From Parvicella tangerina (GTDB taxonomy: Bacteria > Bacteroidota > Bacteroidia > Flavobacteriales_D > Parvicellaceae), in assembly GCF_907165195.1 (NCBI RefSeq), contig NZ_OU015584.1, forward strand, positions 3,854,978-3,918,977: a stretch of 64,000 nt of DNA, given 5' to 3'. The notes beneath the pieces are model-generated. The model saw only the letters and a program-made list of their open reading frames with translations. It was not told the origin of the DNA and ran no database searches. The translations under genes were made by a program, and so were the position numbers. Shown one piece after another: positions 28,838 through 37,929 of this stretch (the stretch's first letter is position 1; each line of letters opens with the position of its first letter).

Positions 28838-29289
28838 TTTCTAACAAAATAATTTTCCCCGTATTCTTTACCTGAGTAACCTGCGTGGGGGAAGCCTTTG
28901 ACGATTAACGTATCCTCCCAATAAACTAATTCCAACTTGTCGTTAATATCTAGTTGATTTTCGTTTACATCCACTTTGAGAAAGATATACAACCTATTGT
29001 TCTCTTTGTAGGCATCTTTAACTTTAAAGCGTTTTCTGAGGTATTCTTCTCCATCGACAAAAAAGGTCACTTTATTTTTATCTCCAAATTCAATATCAGC
29101 CGAAAAATCTTCCTGTGAAGCATATCTATATTTAGGATAATAGCTCAACCCTACCAGCTCTAACTTGTAGGAGAACTCCCATTGAAAACTTCCTTCCAAT
29201 GGGGCAAGATCATCCTCAAACTGATTCTTATTGCAAGCACATAAAAAGAGTGTCACCAGCAATATTGATAGGGTAAAAATTCTTTTCAT
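28834..29289 (-). CDS. Small lipoprotein in the thyA-folA operon
   Basis: A 151-residue protein with a lipobox (FLCAC) at residue 19 after a hydrophobic signal. The mature part is beta-rich and acidic, and I recognise no family. ATG at 29289 chosen; a GTG four codons upstream is less likely. It is inserted between thyA (24-base gap) and folA (4-base overlap), so it is expressed with folate genes, although nothing in its sequence suggests a folate role. Confidence 0.8.
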   Translation of the reverse strand: MKRIFTLSILLVTLFLCACNKNQFEDDLAPLEGSFQWEFSYKLELVGLSYYPKYRYASQEDFSADIEFGDKNKVTFFVDGEEYLRKRFKVKDAYKENNRLYIFLKVDVNENQLDINDKLELVYWEDTLIVKGFPHAGYSGKEYGENYFVRK

Positions 29290-29313
29290 AACCAAAAACA
29301 CTCCTTTTTTAAA

Positions 29314-30138
29314 TCAAACTGAAACCGCTGCTTTGATATGTGGATGCGGGTCATAATCAACTAATTCAAAGTCTTCAAATTTAAAGGCAAAAAGATCCTT
29401 AACCTCTGGGTTAATCTTCATTTTAGGCAATGGACGTGGTTCTCTTGACAATTGAAGTTCCGCCTGTTCAATATGGTTATTATATAAATGAACATCACCA
29501 AACGTATGAACAAAATCACCCGGTTCAAGGTCACATACTTGGGCAATCATCATCGTGAAAAGTGCATAGGAGGCAATATTAAAAGGAACTCCCAAAAAGG
29601 TGTCTGCACTTCTTTGGTATAGTTGACAAGACAACTTTCCATCAGCCACATAAAACTGGAAGAAGGCATGGCAAGGAGGAAGAGCTGCTTTTCCGTTCGC
29701 GACATTCTCCGCAAAACTCACTGATGTATCGGGCATAACAGAAGGGTTCCAAGCAGAAACCATAATTCTTCTGCTATTCGGATTCGTTTTTAGCGTCTCA
29801 ATCACTTGTTTGATTTGGTCGATGCCTTCACTGTTCCAGTTTCTCCATTGATGACCATATACAGGACCCAGATTGCCATTTTCGTCTGCCCATTCATCCC
29901 AAATACGAACTCCGTTTTCTTTTAAATAGGCAATGTTCGTGTCTCCCTTTAAGAACCATAATAACTCATGGATGATCGATTTTAAATGGAGTTTCTTGGT
30001 GGTTACCATTGGGAATCCTTCCGAAAGATCAAAACGCATCTGATAACCAAAACAACTAATGGTTCCCGTTCCAGTTCTATCTCCTTTTTGCACGCCATTT
30101 TTCAGGATGTGCTTCATCAAATCATGATATTGTTTCAT
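29314..30138 (-). CDS. thyA: Thymidylate synthase
   Basis: A 274-residue cytoplasmic enzyme that methylates dUMP to dTMP with methylene-tetrahydrofolate. Visible motifs: [12 protein letters not shown] (phosphate-binding Arg), [15 protein letters not shown], the active-site Cys in [13 protein letters not shown], and [18 protein letters not shown] (dUMP-binding Arg and Asn). Length is normal for ThyA (264-280). It leads a three-gene operon with a small lipoprotein and folA, behind a good promoter at 30160-30191. Confidence 0.97.
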   Translation of the reverse strand: MKQYHDLMKHILKNGVQKGDRTGTGTISCFGYQMRFDLSEGFPMVTTKKLHLKSIIHELLWFLKGDTNIAYLKENGVRIWDEWADENGNLGPVYGHQWRNWNSEGIDQIKQVIETLKTNPNSRRIMVSAWNPSVMPDTSVSFAENVANGKAALPPCHAFFQFYVADGKLSCQLYQRSADTFLGVPFNIASYALFTMMIAQVCDLEPGDFVHTFGDVHLYNNHIEQAELQLSREPRPLPKMKINPEVKDLFAFKFEDFELVDYDPHPHIKAAVSV

Positions 30139-30159
30139 TGCCTGTTCTTGTTTGAATTA

Positions 30160-30191
30160 CAAAATTAGGGAATGGTTTTGGGAAAGCACAA
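30160..30191 (-). promoter_or_regulatory. Candidate Bacteroidetes promoter of the thyA-folA operon
   Basis: On the minus strand TTG (30191-30189), a 21-base spacer, and TAATTTTG (30167-30160) match the TTG/TAnnTTTG consensus, 21 bases before the thyA ATG. Confidence 0.6.
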
Positions 30192-30210
30192 ACCTGTTAA
30201 TAAGTATCTA

Positions 30211-31104
30211 TTAGTCTCCCTTACTGCTGTTCAAAACAAGCTTAAAAACAAGTCCGCCAATCATAAGCAGAGCAAGCGCTATGAATAAAGCGACCTCGCC
30301 AGCCGTTGCCCATGACCCCCAGTACAAAATTATGGCAAGCGTAAATAAGAAGGCAAGCAAACCCAAAATGACAGAGAATGCTACAAAAGCCTTAGTTGCA
30401 CCTTCTTTGGTGTATCTATCGGGTTGAGACTGCATCTGGTGTAAGGAGTATAAAGCAAAATACATCCCAACTAGTGAGATTATTGCTGGAACGCCTAATA
30501 TTACCACTGCATCAATTGCATTAAAAAGCGCTAAAATAATGCCCACCACCAAGGCTGCCCATCCAAGACTTCGACCAATTATAGAAAACAAATTCTTCTG
30601 CCGTTCTTCCCCTTCTTTAGTTCGTCTTTTTGCTAGTTGAAAAACAAACCTGCCAAATAAAATAAGTCCAAAGAAGCTGGAGAGCCTCGCTAAAGTATTT
30701 GCTGTGCTGTCTTTCGTGTTTTCCTTTTTTCTCTGCTTACGAGCTTTTTTACACTGGGCGTCATCAGTCACCTTTCTCCATCGCTTCGGAAATACTATTT
30801 CTTTAGACGTTGTGTTACTTTCTGAGGTTTGCTCTAAAACAATTCTCGAAGCGGTATCTGCTTTAGAAATAACTATTGATGAATCTTCCTGAAACTCCTC
30901 TACTTGCATCGCTTTCGGCTTAACCAGTAATATTGGATCTTTTTTTTGTTTTGCTAAACTTTCATGACCTGTCTTTATCGCTTTTTTATTCCAAGTGATG
31001 TGAAACCCTTTGTTGTATTTTCTTTTTTCAACAGTACATGAAGACTGTGATAGCATAAGTAGCAGTATCAGAACAAAAACTGTATGTGGGGTTTGCTTTA
31101 ACAT
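30211..31104 (-). CDS. Hypothetical lipoprotein with several membrane segments
   Basis: A 297-residue protein. A signal with lipobox (QSSC) is followed by VEKRKYNKGFHITWNKK, a motif that recurs at the mature start of Bacteroidota membrane lipoproteins. A charged linker runs to about 140. Four to five hydrophobic helices follow (SFFGLILFGRFVFQLA, the 175-195 region, about 200-225, about 235-265, about 270-290). I do not recognise a function. It is separated from the beta-barrel gene upstream by only 9 bases, so it is probably co-transcribed with it. Confidence 0.7.
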   Translation of the reverse strand: MLKQTPHTVFVLILLLMLSQSSCTVEKRKYNKGFHITWNKKAIKTGHESLAKQKKDPILLVKPKAMQVEEFQEDSSIVISKADTASRIVLEQTSESNTTSKEIVFPKRWRKVTDDAQCKKARKQRKKENTKDSTANTLARLSSFFGLILFGRFVFQLAKRRTKEGEERQKNLFSIIGRSLGWAALVVGIILALFNAIDAVVILGVPAIISLVGMYFALYSLHQMQSQPDRYTKEGATKAFVAFSVILGLLAFLFTLAIILYWGSWATAGEVALFIALALLMIGGLVFKLVLNSSKGD

Positions 31105-31113
31105 GTCAAATCG

Positions 31114-31821
31114 TTACGGAAAGAAATACCTTAAATCAACTGTTATAAATGTTCCTCTAAGGTTCATTTCATAGCGCTGTCTATCCGTATTATCGTAGTA
31201 GTAATCAACTCTGGTATCCGTAATTGGTTTAACGGGATTAACAAAAGAGGCACCAACATAAAAACCTCCAGCGTTCTCCGTTCGCCATTCAAAACCGATA
31301 TTGGCCAATACAGAAAAATGCATCCAATACCTTCTCAGTGAAATGTGTTTTAACAATCCGTTCTCACCAATGCTCTGCACGTGAGAAGCATACCAATCTA
31401 TGCCAAGCCCTCCAGAGGTATTCATGTAAATGTTTTCAGAAAGGCGAATATAAACAAGCGCTTGTAAAGGAATCTGATAGGATACAAACCCAAAATCAGA
31501 ATGATCTGAGGAATCAATTACGACACCCGTAGCGTCCATGTCGAAGTTTCTTCTGATGTAGTTGATTCCAGTTTCAAAAGAGAGCAAATCGGAGAAGTCA
31601 GTTCGCACGACCATACCCAGGTTATAGCCCAATTTAGGCGAAACGGTTAAAGACGCAATTGAATCTGTAACGGTTTGCGGTCCAGCTCCAAAATAGTTGA
31701 TCGGCACCACTGGCTTAAACTGAACACCGAATTTCACTTCTTGAGCACCCTTTTTCTTCTTCGATTGGGCCAGAACGCCAATGTTCAATAAAACGATCAA
31801 TATGACAACAACATGCTTCAT
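31114..31821 (-). CDS. Outer-membrane beta-barrel protein (PorT-like)
   Basis: A 235-residue protein with a signal peptide (VVVILIVLLNIGVLAQ) and alternating aromatic/hydrophobic strands through to a C-terminal VDLRYFFP, as expected for a small eight- to ten-stranded barrel. It starts with VKFGVQFKPVVPINYFG and contains LSFETGINYIRR, both typical of PorT-like barrels. It is the first gene of a pair with the multi-span lipoprotein downstream. Its cargo or function is not evident. Confidence 0.75.
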   Translation of the reverse strand: MKHVVVILIVLLNIGVLAQSKKKKGAQEVKFGVQFKPVVPINYFGAGPQTVTDSIASLTVSPKLGYNLGMVVRTDFSDLLSFETGINYIRRNFDMDATGVVIDSSDHSDFGFVSYQIPLQALVYIRLSENIYMNTSGGLGIDWYASHVQSIGENGLLKHISLRRYWMHFSVLANIGFEWRTENAGGFYVGASFVNPVKPITDTRVDYYYDNTDRQRYEMNLRGTFITVDLRYFFP

Positions 31822-31891
31822 TTTCAGAAAAACGAAGATACAACGAAAAAAGAGAAGGTGTTATTGCTAATGATTAATCCGTTTAGATGAG

Positions 31892-32548
31892 TTATGGAAC
31901 GAATAGCATCGCACAGTCAGCATTCTCAATTCTGATGGAGTCTCCTTGACCATTGTAGAGCGTTGCATTGAAGTTGGCGAATACACGTAGACCGTCTTTT
32001 TTTGCTTCATAGGAATAAAAACGTTCAAAATCTGTTACTTCAAAATATGAATTATAAAACAATGAATGATTAGGATCAAATTCTCTGCTACTCCAAAATA
32101 CACCATTAAAATAACTCTCAATTGAAATGCCTTCTATTTCCTTACTCTGAATCGAGAAATCATACTCTCCCACAAAAAACTTATTTCTGAAATCATTAAA
32201 ATACTTGTACTGCTTATCCGCCAAACTATCTGTAAATAGTAACTCATTCTCGTAAACCGTATATCTAACCCTAAACACATTTGAATTTGTGTCCTCCATA
32301 ACCGAAAACCAATTATACTCTACTGTATCAATTCCATAACTAATCACACTCGTACTATATGTCTTATAACAATAGAACAAATTCTGCCTATGATTTCCAT
32401 TATTTCGATTCGTTTCTTCTCTTCCCTCAAATGAAATAACCTCTCCATTCACATTACACATCATCCAAAGTGAATTTTTTATTCCTATCCGCTCTTTTTT
32501 GCATGAAGAAAGGAAAACGATTAATAAGCAAAATATAGCTAGCCTCAT
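31892..32548 (-). CDS. Lipoprotein of unknown function
   Basis: A 218-residue protein with lipobox FLSSC at residue 16. The mature part is rich in Tyr, Phe and Asn with predicted beta strands, and no family is recognised. Its ATG overlaps the stop of the upstream barrel gene by 4 bases (ATGA), so the two are translationally coupled and may form a two-protein envelope unit. The sequence here is noticeably AT-rich compared with the lpx and top genes. Confidence 0.72.
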   Translation of the reverse strand: MRLAIFCLLIVFLSSCKKERIGIKNSLWMMCNVNGEVISFEGREETNRNNGNHRQNLFYCYKTYSTSVISYGIDTVEYNWFSVMEDTNSNVFRVRYTVYENELLFTDSLADKQYKYFNDFRNKFFVGEYDFSIQSKEIEGISIESYFNGVFWSSREFDPNHSLFYNSYFEVTDFERFYSYEAKKDGLRVFANFNATLYNGQGDSIRIENADCAMLFVP

Positions 32549-33333
32549 TTGTTAAAGTATATTTTGTAGTTAAATCCAAGCCCAAGAAAAGTATGAAACC
32601 ATCCACCATTTCCAGAAGCGGAGAAAGTATATGCCTTGTCTGTGTAAAAATCACAGCGATAATTAAACCAATATCCCGTAGCGAAAGAGGAAATTCCAAT
32701 TTCACCAAAAGAAAACTTATGGCTAATTCTAATACTGTAAAGACCTTCTAATCGCGTTTGATGTTGCAAATTAACGGAAGCTACCGCATAGTCTATATCA
32801 TACGCATTATTTCCATAAAACTCATCATGATACTCAGAAAGACGTGATCTAGGGTTTACATAATAGAAATTAAACCCTAGTTTAGGCTCTATCTTTAACA
32901 AGGTTCTTGGAATTGAAAATATTCTGCTAATCCCTATAGTGGAATTGAAAATAGTTGTTGGGACTGAACAATTTATATAATGGTACTGAAACAAGTAGCC
33001 ATAATCATCTAATACCTGATCCTTGTTGGGCATCATATAAGTTTCTTCAATAGATCCTGTTGTAATACTTTCCTCAATTGAAAGAGACCATTTTCTCCAT
33101 TCGATAGCACCACCAATAGAAAGCCAATTATGATTTCTCCATTCGAAAAAATCTCGGTCAATTGCTCCAGAAGGTCCTGTAAAAAAGCCCGGTGCTCCCG
33201 AAAAAGGAAGGATATGAGCAATATTTACCGTCCCCGAAAAATAAACCTTGTTATCCTTCAGTGAATCCTTATTTCCTGCAAAGGAAAAAATCGGGGAAAT
33301 TATAAAGATGCTATATAGTATGAAATACTTCAC
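32545..33333 (-). CDS. Probable outer-membrane beta-barrel protein
   Basis: A 262-residue protein with a signal peptide (FILYSIFIISPIFSFA) followed by amphipathic beta strands with frequent Tyr, Phe and Trp. The C-terminal strand GFNYKIYFNK is slightly atypical for ending after a short polar tail. Translationally coupled to the lipoprotein gene downstream. No family recognised. Function inferred only from barrel-like composition. Confidence 0.65.
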   Translation of the reverse strand: MKYFILYSIFIISPIFSFAGNKDSLKDNKVYFSGTVNIAHILPFSGAPGFFTGPSGAIDRDFFEWRNHNWLSIGGAIEWRKWSLSIEESITTGSIEETYMMPNKDQVLDDYGYLFQYHYINCSVPTTIFNSTIGISRIFSIPRTLLKIEPKLGFNFYYVNPRSRLSEYHDEFYGNNAYDIDYAVASVNLQHQTRLEGLYSIRISHKFSFGEIGISSFATGYWFNYRCDFYTDKAYTFSASGNGGWFHTFLGLGFNYKIYFNK

Positions 33334-33365
33334 TTACCTGTTAACGAAAATAGGCAAAGTTTAGT

Positions 33366-33722
33366 CTACATCACATAAATCTGAATATCCATTTCTTGAG
33401 TCGGTAGAAATTTATTTTTACTCAATGACTTCACGGTGGCCTTGATCTCTTTTCCTTTATCCAACAACTTGCGAACCATTTCACTTGTTCTTTTGGAAAC
33501 ATACCCTATCTTGAAGCCTTTGTAGTGAATCGCTAATGCGTTCTCATCCCAAGACCGACTTTCGTCTCGCTTCAAAGAAAGCTCCACTCCGTTTTGCATT
33601 TTGTGGGCTACGTAAATGAGGTCATATCTCGTCAACTCTTCAACGTGCGTAAGAATTCCTAGCTTTGGAAGCGGTTGACTGATGGGTTGATTAATCGGGT
33701 TGTATAGGTTGTATTTTCTCAT
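33366..33722 (-). CDS. HIRAN-domain protein
   Basis: A 118-residue cytoplasmic protein consisting almost wholly of a HIRAN domain. Motifs: YVAHKMQNGVELSLKRDESRSWDENALAIHYKGFKIGYVSKRTSEMVRKLLD, with the family's D-x-N-A-x-x-V pattern and G-Y-V. HIRAN domains bind DNA 3' ends in fork-remodelling enzymes such as HLTF. Stand-alone bacterial versions are of unknown role. It follows a 103-residue gene by 24 bases on the same strand, and they share a promoter region with a conspicuous inverted repeat. Confidence 0.85.
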   Translation of the reverse strand: MRKYNLYNPINQPISQPLPKLGILTHVEELTRYDLIYVAHKMQNGVELSLKRDESRSWDENALAIHYKGFKIGYVSKRTSEMVRKLLDKGKEIKATVKSLSKNKFLPTQEMDIQIYVM

Positions 33723-33746
33723 GACTTAAGTTTTAAAGGATAAAAA

Positions 33747-34058
33747 TTATGCCGCTTGCTGGTCTTCGAATGCTTCTACAAAAGCAACTTTTTCAAAATT
33801 GTATTCTCTAATCTTTTCGAAGGAGTCAAATAACTTTGTTGAGACCTCATCATAGATTTCCATTCCCATTTGTGAAGCTTTAGAAATGATCCAGTTTAAT
33901 CCAGACCAGTCGATTGTCGCTTTACTATGGTAAGGCTTTCCTGCTTTTTCTACTGAAAAATAGAACAACATTGCATCGTCATTTGCTTCGTAAACAATGT
34001 GCTCAGGGGTTAACACATTTCCATTGTCTAATAACTGTTGTAAATCTTGTGCCTTCAT
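33747..34058 (-). CDS. Hypothetical protein upstream of the HIRAN gene
   Basis: A 103-residue soluble, acidic protein (MKAQDLQQLLDNGNVLTPEHIVYEANDD...). No signal peptide or membrane segment. I recognise no family. It is first in a two-gene unit with the HIRAN protein. The region upstream (34060-34200) holds a perfect 8-bp inverted repeat that may be an operator, and a degenerate -7 (CAACTTTG, read on the minus strand) near 34086-34093. Confidence 0.7.
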   Translation of the reverse strand: MKAQDLQQLLDNGNVLTPEHIVYEANDDAMLFYFSVEKAGKPYHSKATIDWSGLNWIISKASQMGMEIYDEVSTKLFDSFEKIREYNFEKVAFVEAFEDQQAA

Positions 34059-34102
34059 TTTTGTGTCGTTTTAATTGTTTGACACTACAAAGTTGAGGCC
34101 GA

Positions 34103-34125
34103 ACAACGTAAAACAAGTACGTTGT
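34103..34125. promoter_or_regulatory. Inverted repeat, operator candidate upstream of the HIRAN operon
   Basis: ACAACGTA, seven bases, TACGTTGT: perfect 8-bp arms, 45 bases before the start of the 103-residue gene and just upstream of its degenerate -7 element. The size and symmetry suit a dimeric repressor site, but no cognate regulator is adjacent. Confidence 0.4.
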
Positions 34126-34228
34126 AAAAATAATTGTCATTTTGAGCCAAAAAAGTAACGAACAAGGAGTGGAGACACCTCTAATCTATATGGTGTGTAT
34201 TTCATGAGATCCTTTGACTTTGGTCAGG

Positions 34229-35290
34229 ATGACATCAAACAATGGTAATATTGCATTTCTTCGTGTTATCTTTGGAAAAATGTCGGCAGATGGACAAATA
34301 CTAAAAATGCTGACGTTCCGAAAATTGTGGAACGGAGTGAAGTTGTACAGTAGTTTTTGGTTTTCGAGAATTACCAAAAAACCCAAAGTTTGGGGAAAAC
34401 CTCTTGCACTATCCATCGAACCCACCACGGCTTGTAATTTAGGTTGTCCTGAATGTCCAAGTGGTCTTAAGCAATTTACACGTCCCACTGGTAATATGAA
34501 ATCCAACCTGAATGAAAAGATTATTGATGAATTGGGGTCCAATCTGGCGTATATCAATTTCTACTTTCAAGGCGAGCCATTTATTAACAAAAACATTTTT
34601 GACCTCATCAGGTACGCTAATGACAAAGGTGTTTACACAGCGACCTCAACAAATGCACATTTTTTAACTCCTGATGCGAGTAAAGAAGTTATTGATTCAG
34701 GCTTGAAACGCTTGATTGTGTCAATTGACGGAACTACCCAGGAAACCTACGAGCAATATCGCAAACAAGGCTCTTTGAATAAAGTGTTGGATGGTACCCG
34801 AAACATGATTTCTGCCAAAAAAGAGCATGGGAGTAAGTTCCCGCATATTATTTTTCAGTACCTCGTGGTGAAGCCTAATGAACATCAAATTGAGGATGCA
34901 AAGCAGTTGGCTCGTGATATGGGAGTAGATGAGATCCGATTTAAAACAGCTCAGGTCTACGATTACAAAAACGGTAATCCGTTAATCCCTACGAACGAAA
35001 AGTATAGTCGCTATAAACAAATGCCGAACGGTACATTTAAGCTAAAGAATAAAATGAGTAATCACTGCTGGCGCATGTGGAGCAGTGCTGTAGTTACATG
35101 GGATGGGAGTATTGTTCCGTGTTGTTTTGACAAAGATGCCAAGCACAAGTTGGGCAACATGCAATTTTTTGCCTTCAGCGACATTTGGAAGAATCAAGAC
35201 TATAACAATTTTAGAAAAGCACTATTGACAAATCGACAGGAGATTGATATTTGCAAGAATTGTTCTGAAGGAAGTAAAGTATGGGCATGA
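34229..35290 (+). CDS. Radical SAM/SPASM domain protein
   Basis: About 353 residues. The radical SAM 4Fe-4S site is EPTTACNLGCPEC (CxxxCxxC) near residue 65. The SPASM-like C-terminus has Cys in NHCWRMW, IVPCCFD and ICKNCSEG and should bind one or two auxiliary clusters. Such proteins modify peptides or small molecules with a 5'-deoxyadenosyl radical. The substrate is not evident, as no precursor peptide gene is adjacent. Start is uncertain: ATG at 34229 is given, and ATG at 34280 (preceded by TATCTTTG, a -7 match at 34267-34274) would trim 17 residues. A TTG at 34214 is unlikely. Confidence 0.88.
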   Translation: MTSNNGNIAFLRVIFGKMSADGQILKMLTFRKLWNGVKLYSSFWFSRITKKPKVWGKPLALSIEPTTACNLGCPECPSGLKQFTRPTGNMKSNLNEKIIDELGSNLAYINFYFQGEPFINKNIFDLIRYANDKGVYTATSTNAHFLTPDASKEVIDSGLKRLIVSIDGTTQETYEQYRKQGSLNKVLDGTRNMISAKKEHGSKFPHIIFQYLVVKPNEHQIEDAKQLARDMGVDEIRFKTAQVYDYKNGNPLIPTNEKYSRYKQMPNGTFKLKNKMSNHCWRMWSSAVVTWDGSIVPCCFDKDAKHKLGNMQFFAFSDIWKNQDYNNFRKALLTNRQEIDICKNCSEGSKVWA

Positions 35291-35415
35291 TTTAAATAGT
35301 ATTAGCCGCTATTCGTCAACAAATTCGTTGTAATTAACACGTTTCCACATTATTATCCTTAATTTGGCACAGTAATCGCAAAACACCTTGTCGAAAACAT
35401 AAAACACTAAGAGAC

Positions 35416-36549
35416 ATGAAACGATATTTACTACTTTTTACTGCGGCAATATTAACTCAGTTGGGATGGTCACAACAAAGTTCCAACCTGATCATCTTTG
35501 CTGAACAGGCTACTCCATTCTACGCTATTGTTAATGGAATCAAACAAAATGCAGAGCCAGAAACAAACGTTAAGATCACTGGTTTGACGAATCCAGCGAA
35601 TCAGATTAAGATCATCTTCAAGGACCCAAGCATTCCGGCTATTGATAAACAGATTTATTTTCAGGAAATGAATGTAGAAGCGACAATGAAAATCAAACAA
35701 ACCAAAAAAGGCTTCAAGCTTAGGTATTTTGGAGAGGTACCAATGGGTACTGCCACAGCAGACGCTTCTCAAAACATTGTTGAGTATCACACAGCGGAAA
35801 CACCTGAGCCAACTCCTTCTGTCAGCCCATCATCAACCCATCAAAACACCCAGGTGAAGGCCCCAACAACCACGACTACTACAACAGTTGTTGAAGAAAC
35901 AACTACCGTTACCAACACTGGGAAGCCAGCAAATACGCAAGTAAGCACTTCTGTTAGCGAGAGTCAAAACGAAATGACCAACGGGGAAAGCATGAATGTT
36001 AATGTAAACATGGGAGGTGCAGGTTTTAACATGAATGTAAACGTAAATGACCAAACTCGTCCAAACACGGTTAATTCAACCACGATGAACACGGCAACTA
36101 ATGGAATGAATGTAGATGTGAACGAAAGCTCATCCGTTACAACAACAACAACTACTACTACGACCACAACAACAGAAGGTTATGCTGCTGAAGAGAACCG
36201 TTTTACAGAGCCTGCACCAGTAGAGCCTGTGTACTATGTAGATGGATATACGGGGTCAACAGGTTGTGCGATTCCTGTATCAGGTGTAAACTCCATTACT
36301 TCTGCCATCGAAAACGAGTCTTTTGCTGACGATAAAATGAATGTAGCCAAACAGGCAACCAAGAACAAATGCCTCACTACAGATCAGGTCATTGAGATTT
36401 GTGAGTTGTTTGACTTTGAAGAAGACCGTTTAGAGTTTGCGAAATACGCTTACAGCAGAACGTATGATGTAGATGATTACTACAAAGTGAATTCTGTATT
36501 TGACTTCAGTTCTAACAAAGAAGAACTAAATGCGTTCATCAACAAGTAA
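35416..36549 (+). CDS. Secreted protein with Thr-rich linker and DUF4476 domain
   Basis: A 377-residue exported protein. Signal peptide 1-19 (ending LGWSQ). An N-terminal beta domain (about 20-110) is followed by a long low-complexity linker (about 125-265) rich in Thr, Asn and Val, with a poly-Thr run coded by ACN codons at 36140-36175 and MNVNVNM-type repeats. DUF4476 (about 285-375) has AIENESFADDKMNVAKQATKNKCLTTDQV and the helical pattern of that family. Function unknown. The PhoD-like gene follows 26 bases later on the same strand, so the two may be co-transcribed. Confidence 0.82.
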   Translation: MKRYLLLFTAAILTQLGWSQQSSNLIIFAEQATPFYAIVNGIKQNAEPETNVKITGLTNPANQIKIIFKDPSIPAIDKQIYFQEMNVEATMKIKQTKKGFKLRYFGEVPMGTATADASQNIVEYHTAETPEPTPSVSPSSTHQNTQVKAPTTTTTTTVVEETTTVTNTGKPANTQVSTSVSESQNEMTNGESMNVNVNMGGAGFNMNVNVNDQTRPNTVNSTTMNTATNGMNVDVNESSSVTTTTTTTTTTTTEGYAAEENRFTEPAPVEPVYYVDGYTGSTGCAIPVSGVNSITSAIENESFADDKMNVAKQATKNKCLTTDQVIEICELFDFEEDRLEFAKYAYSRTYDVDDYYKVNSVFDFSSNKEELNAFINK

Positions 36550-36575
36550 TTATTGGTTATTGATTTAACGATAAA

Positions 36576-37925
36576 GTGGGAAGAGTTACCCTCATCATTC
36601 TATTAGTAAGCTATTACACTCATTCATTTCCTCAAATAGTGGCTGGTCCGATGCTGGGCAATCAAACCGAAGCATTTGTTGAGTACTGGCTAATGACCAA
36701 AGATGCTTTCAAGCTCTATGTTGGTAAGGCAGGTCACGGGTTAGCTAAAAACAGCGGGGTCTTTGAGTTCTCAGATGATATGGTGGACAACGAATACGAC
36801 CTTTTCTTCTCATCAGACAAGGTCTTTAAGGGGTATAAGATTTGGAAAGTTAAATATCCTGTAGACCTTCTTGAAGCAGGTGATTCACTAGTGTTTGCTC
36901 CATCATATCTAAGCTTTAGTGGAACGGGAAAAACGATTAGTTTCAACTCATCAAAAGTCGTTCAGTATACTAATCGTGATTACAACGAATTCTTGATCGG
37001 CTCTTGTGCTTACATTGGGAAAGGGTTTTCAAAAATATATCGCCCCTGGAATGCCAATAAGGTATTTAATACATTGGCAAGAGAAGATGCGGATTATATG
37101 TTGTGGATGGGGGATAATATTTACCTCATTCTTAATCATGACATGAAAGATCCCAAGAGCATTTATAAACGTTATGTTGGTGTGCGAAAAACCAAACAAC
37201 TTGATCGGCTTCTTTCCTGTGGAATGGAGCACTATGCAACGTGGGATGACCACGATTATGGCCCTAATAATTCAGATGGTTCGTATGACGGAAAAGCCAT
37301 GACTACGAAAATATTCAACGAATTTTGGTGTAACCCAGCTCCCGAAGGAAAAGAAGGAATCTATTATAAAATAACGAAAGGTGATGCGGATATTTTCATG
37401 ACAGATGGTCGATCATTTCGGAACAATGACGGATCAGCATTACTGGGGAAAACACAACTGGAATGGCTGAAGAAAGGACTTCATGAATCAACTGCACCAT
37501 TTAAAATTGTGGTGATTGGTTCTCAGGTCATTCAAAAAGCAAAAGGACATGAGTCTTACGTTGATTTTCCCGAAGAACGAAATGAACTATTGAACTTTCT
37601 GGAGGAAGAACAAATTCCTGGGGTGATCTTTTTTACTGGTGATCGACATCACTCAGAAGTTGCAAAATTAGAACGAGAAGGACATTACACCCTGTATGAT
37701 ATAACTTGTTCAGCGCTATCCAGTCCCAGACCAAAATTCAGAGGCTGGGGACCAGAGGGAAAGTCAGAACAACGAGTAAACGATATTTTTATCACCCGTC
37801 ACAACTATGCGAAATGTACCGTCTCAGGACCAGCTGAAAACAAAACATTGACTATTGAATTTAAACTCCCCAATGGAAAGGTCAAAGACACGTTTAGTTT
37901 AGAGATGAAGGCCTTGGGGTATTGA
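36576..37925 (+). CDS. PhoD-like metallophosphatase
   Basis: A 449-residue secreted phosphatase of the PhoD superfamily (alkaline phosphatase D or phosphodiesterase). Metal and phosphate ligands are visible in order: IGSCAYIG, YMLWMGDNIYL, TWDDHDYGPNN, IFMTDGRSFR, FFTGDRHHSEV. The frame starts with GTG at 36576 (VTLIILLVSYYTHSFPQ gives a signal peptide), and no ATG precedes the conserved part, so GTG is the likely initiator. It should release phosphate or cleave phosphodiesters outside the cytoplasm. Confidence 0.9.
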   Translation: MGRVTLIILLVSYYTHSFPQIVAGPMLGNQTEAFVEYWLMTKDAFKLYVGKAGHGLAKNSGVFEFSDDMVDNEYDLFFSSDKVFKGYKIWKVKYPVDLLEAGDSLVFAPSYLSFSGTGKTISFNSSKVVQYTNRDYNEFLIGSCAYIGKGFSKIYRPWNANKVFNTLAREDADYMLWMGDNIYLILNHDMKDPKSIYKRYVGVRKTKQLDRLLSCGMEHYATWDDHDYGPNNSDGSYDGKAMTTKIFNEFWCNPAPEGKEGIYYKITKGDADIFMTDGRSFRNNDGSALLGKTQLEWLKKGLHESTAPFKIVVIGSQVIQKAKGHESYVDFPEERNELLNFLEEEQIPGVIFFTGDRHHSEVAKLEREGHYTLYDITCSALSSPRPKFRGWGPEGKSEQRVNDIFITRHNYAKCTVSGPAENKTLTIEFKLPNGKVKDTFSLEMKALGY

Positions 37926-37929
37926 TTCA

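Noticed and set aside
34186-34557. 123-codon minus-strand frame at the start of the radical SAM gene
   Set aside because: It covers the CxxxCxxC-coding region in antisense, and the radical SAM frame is clearly the real one.
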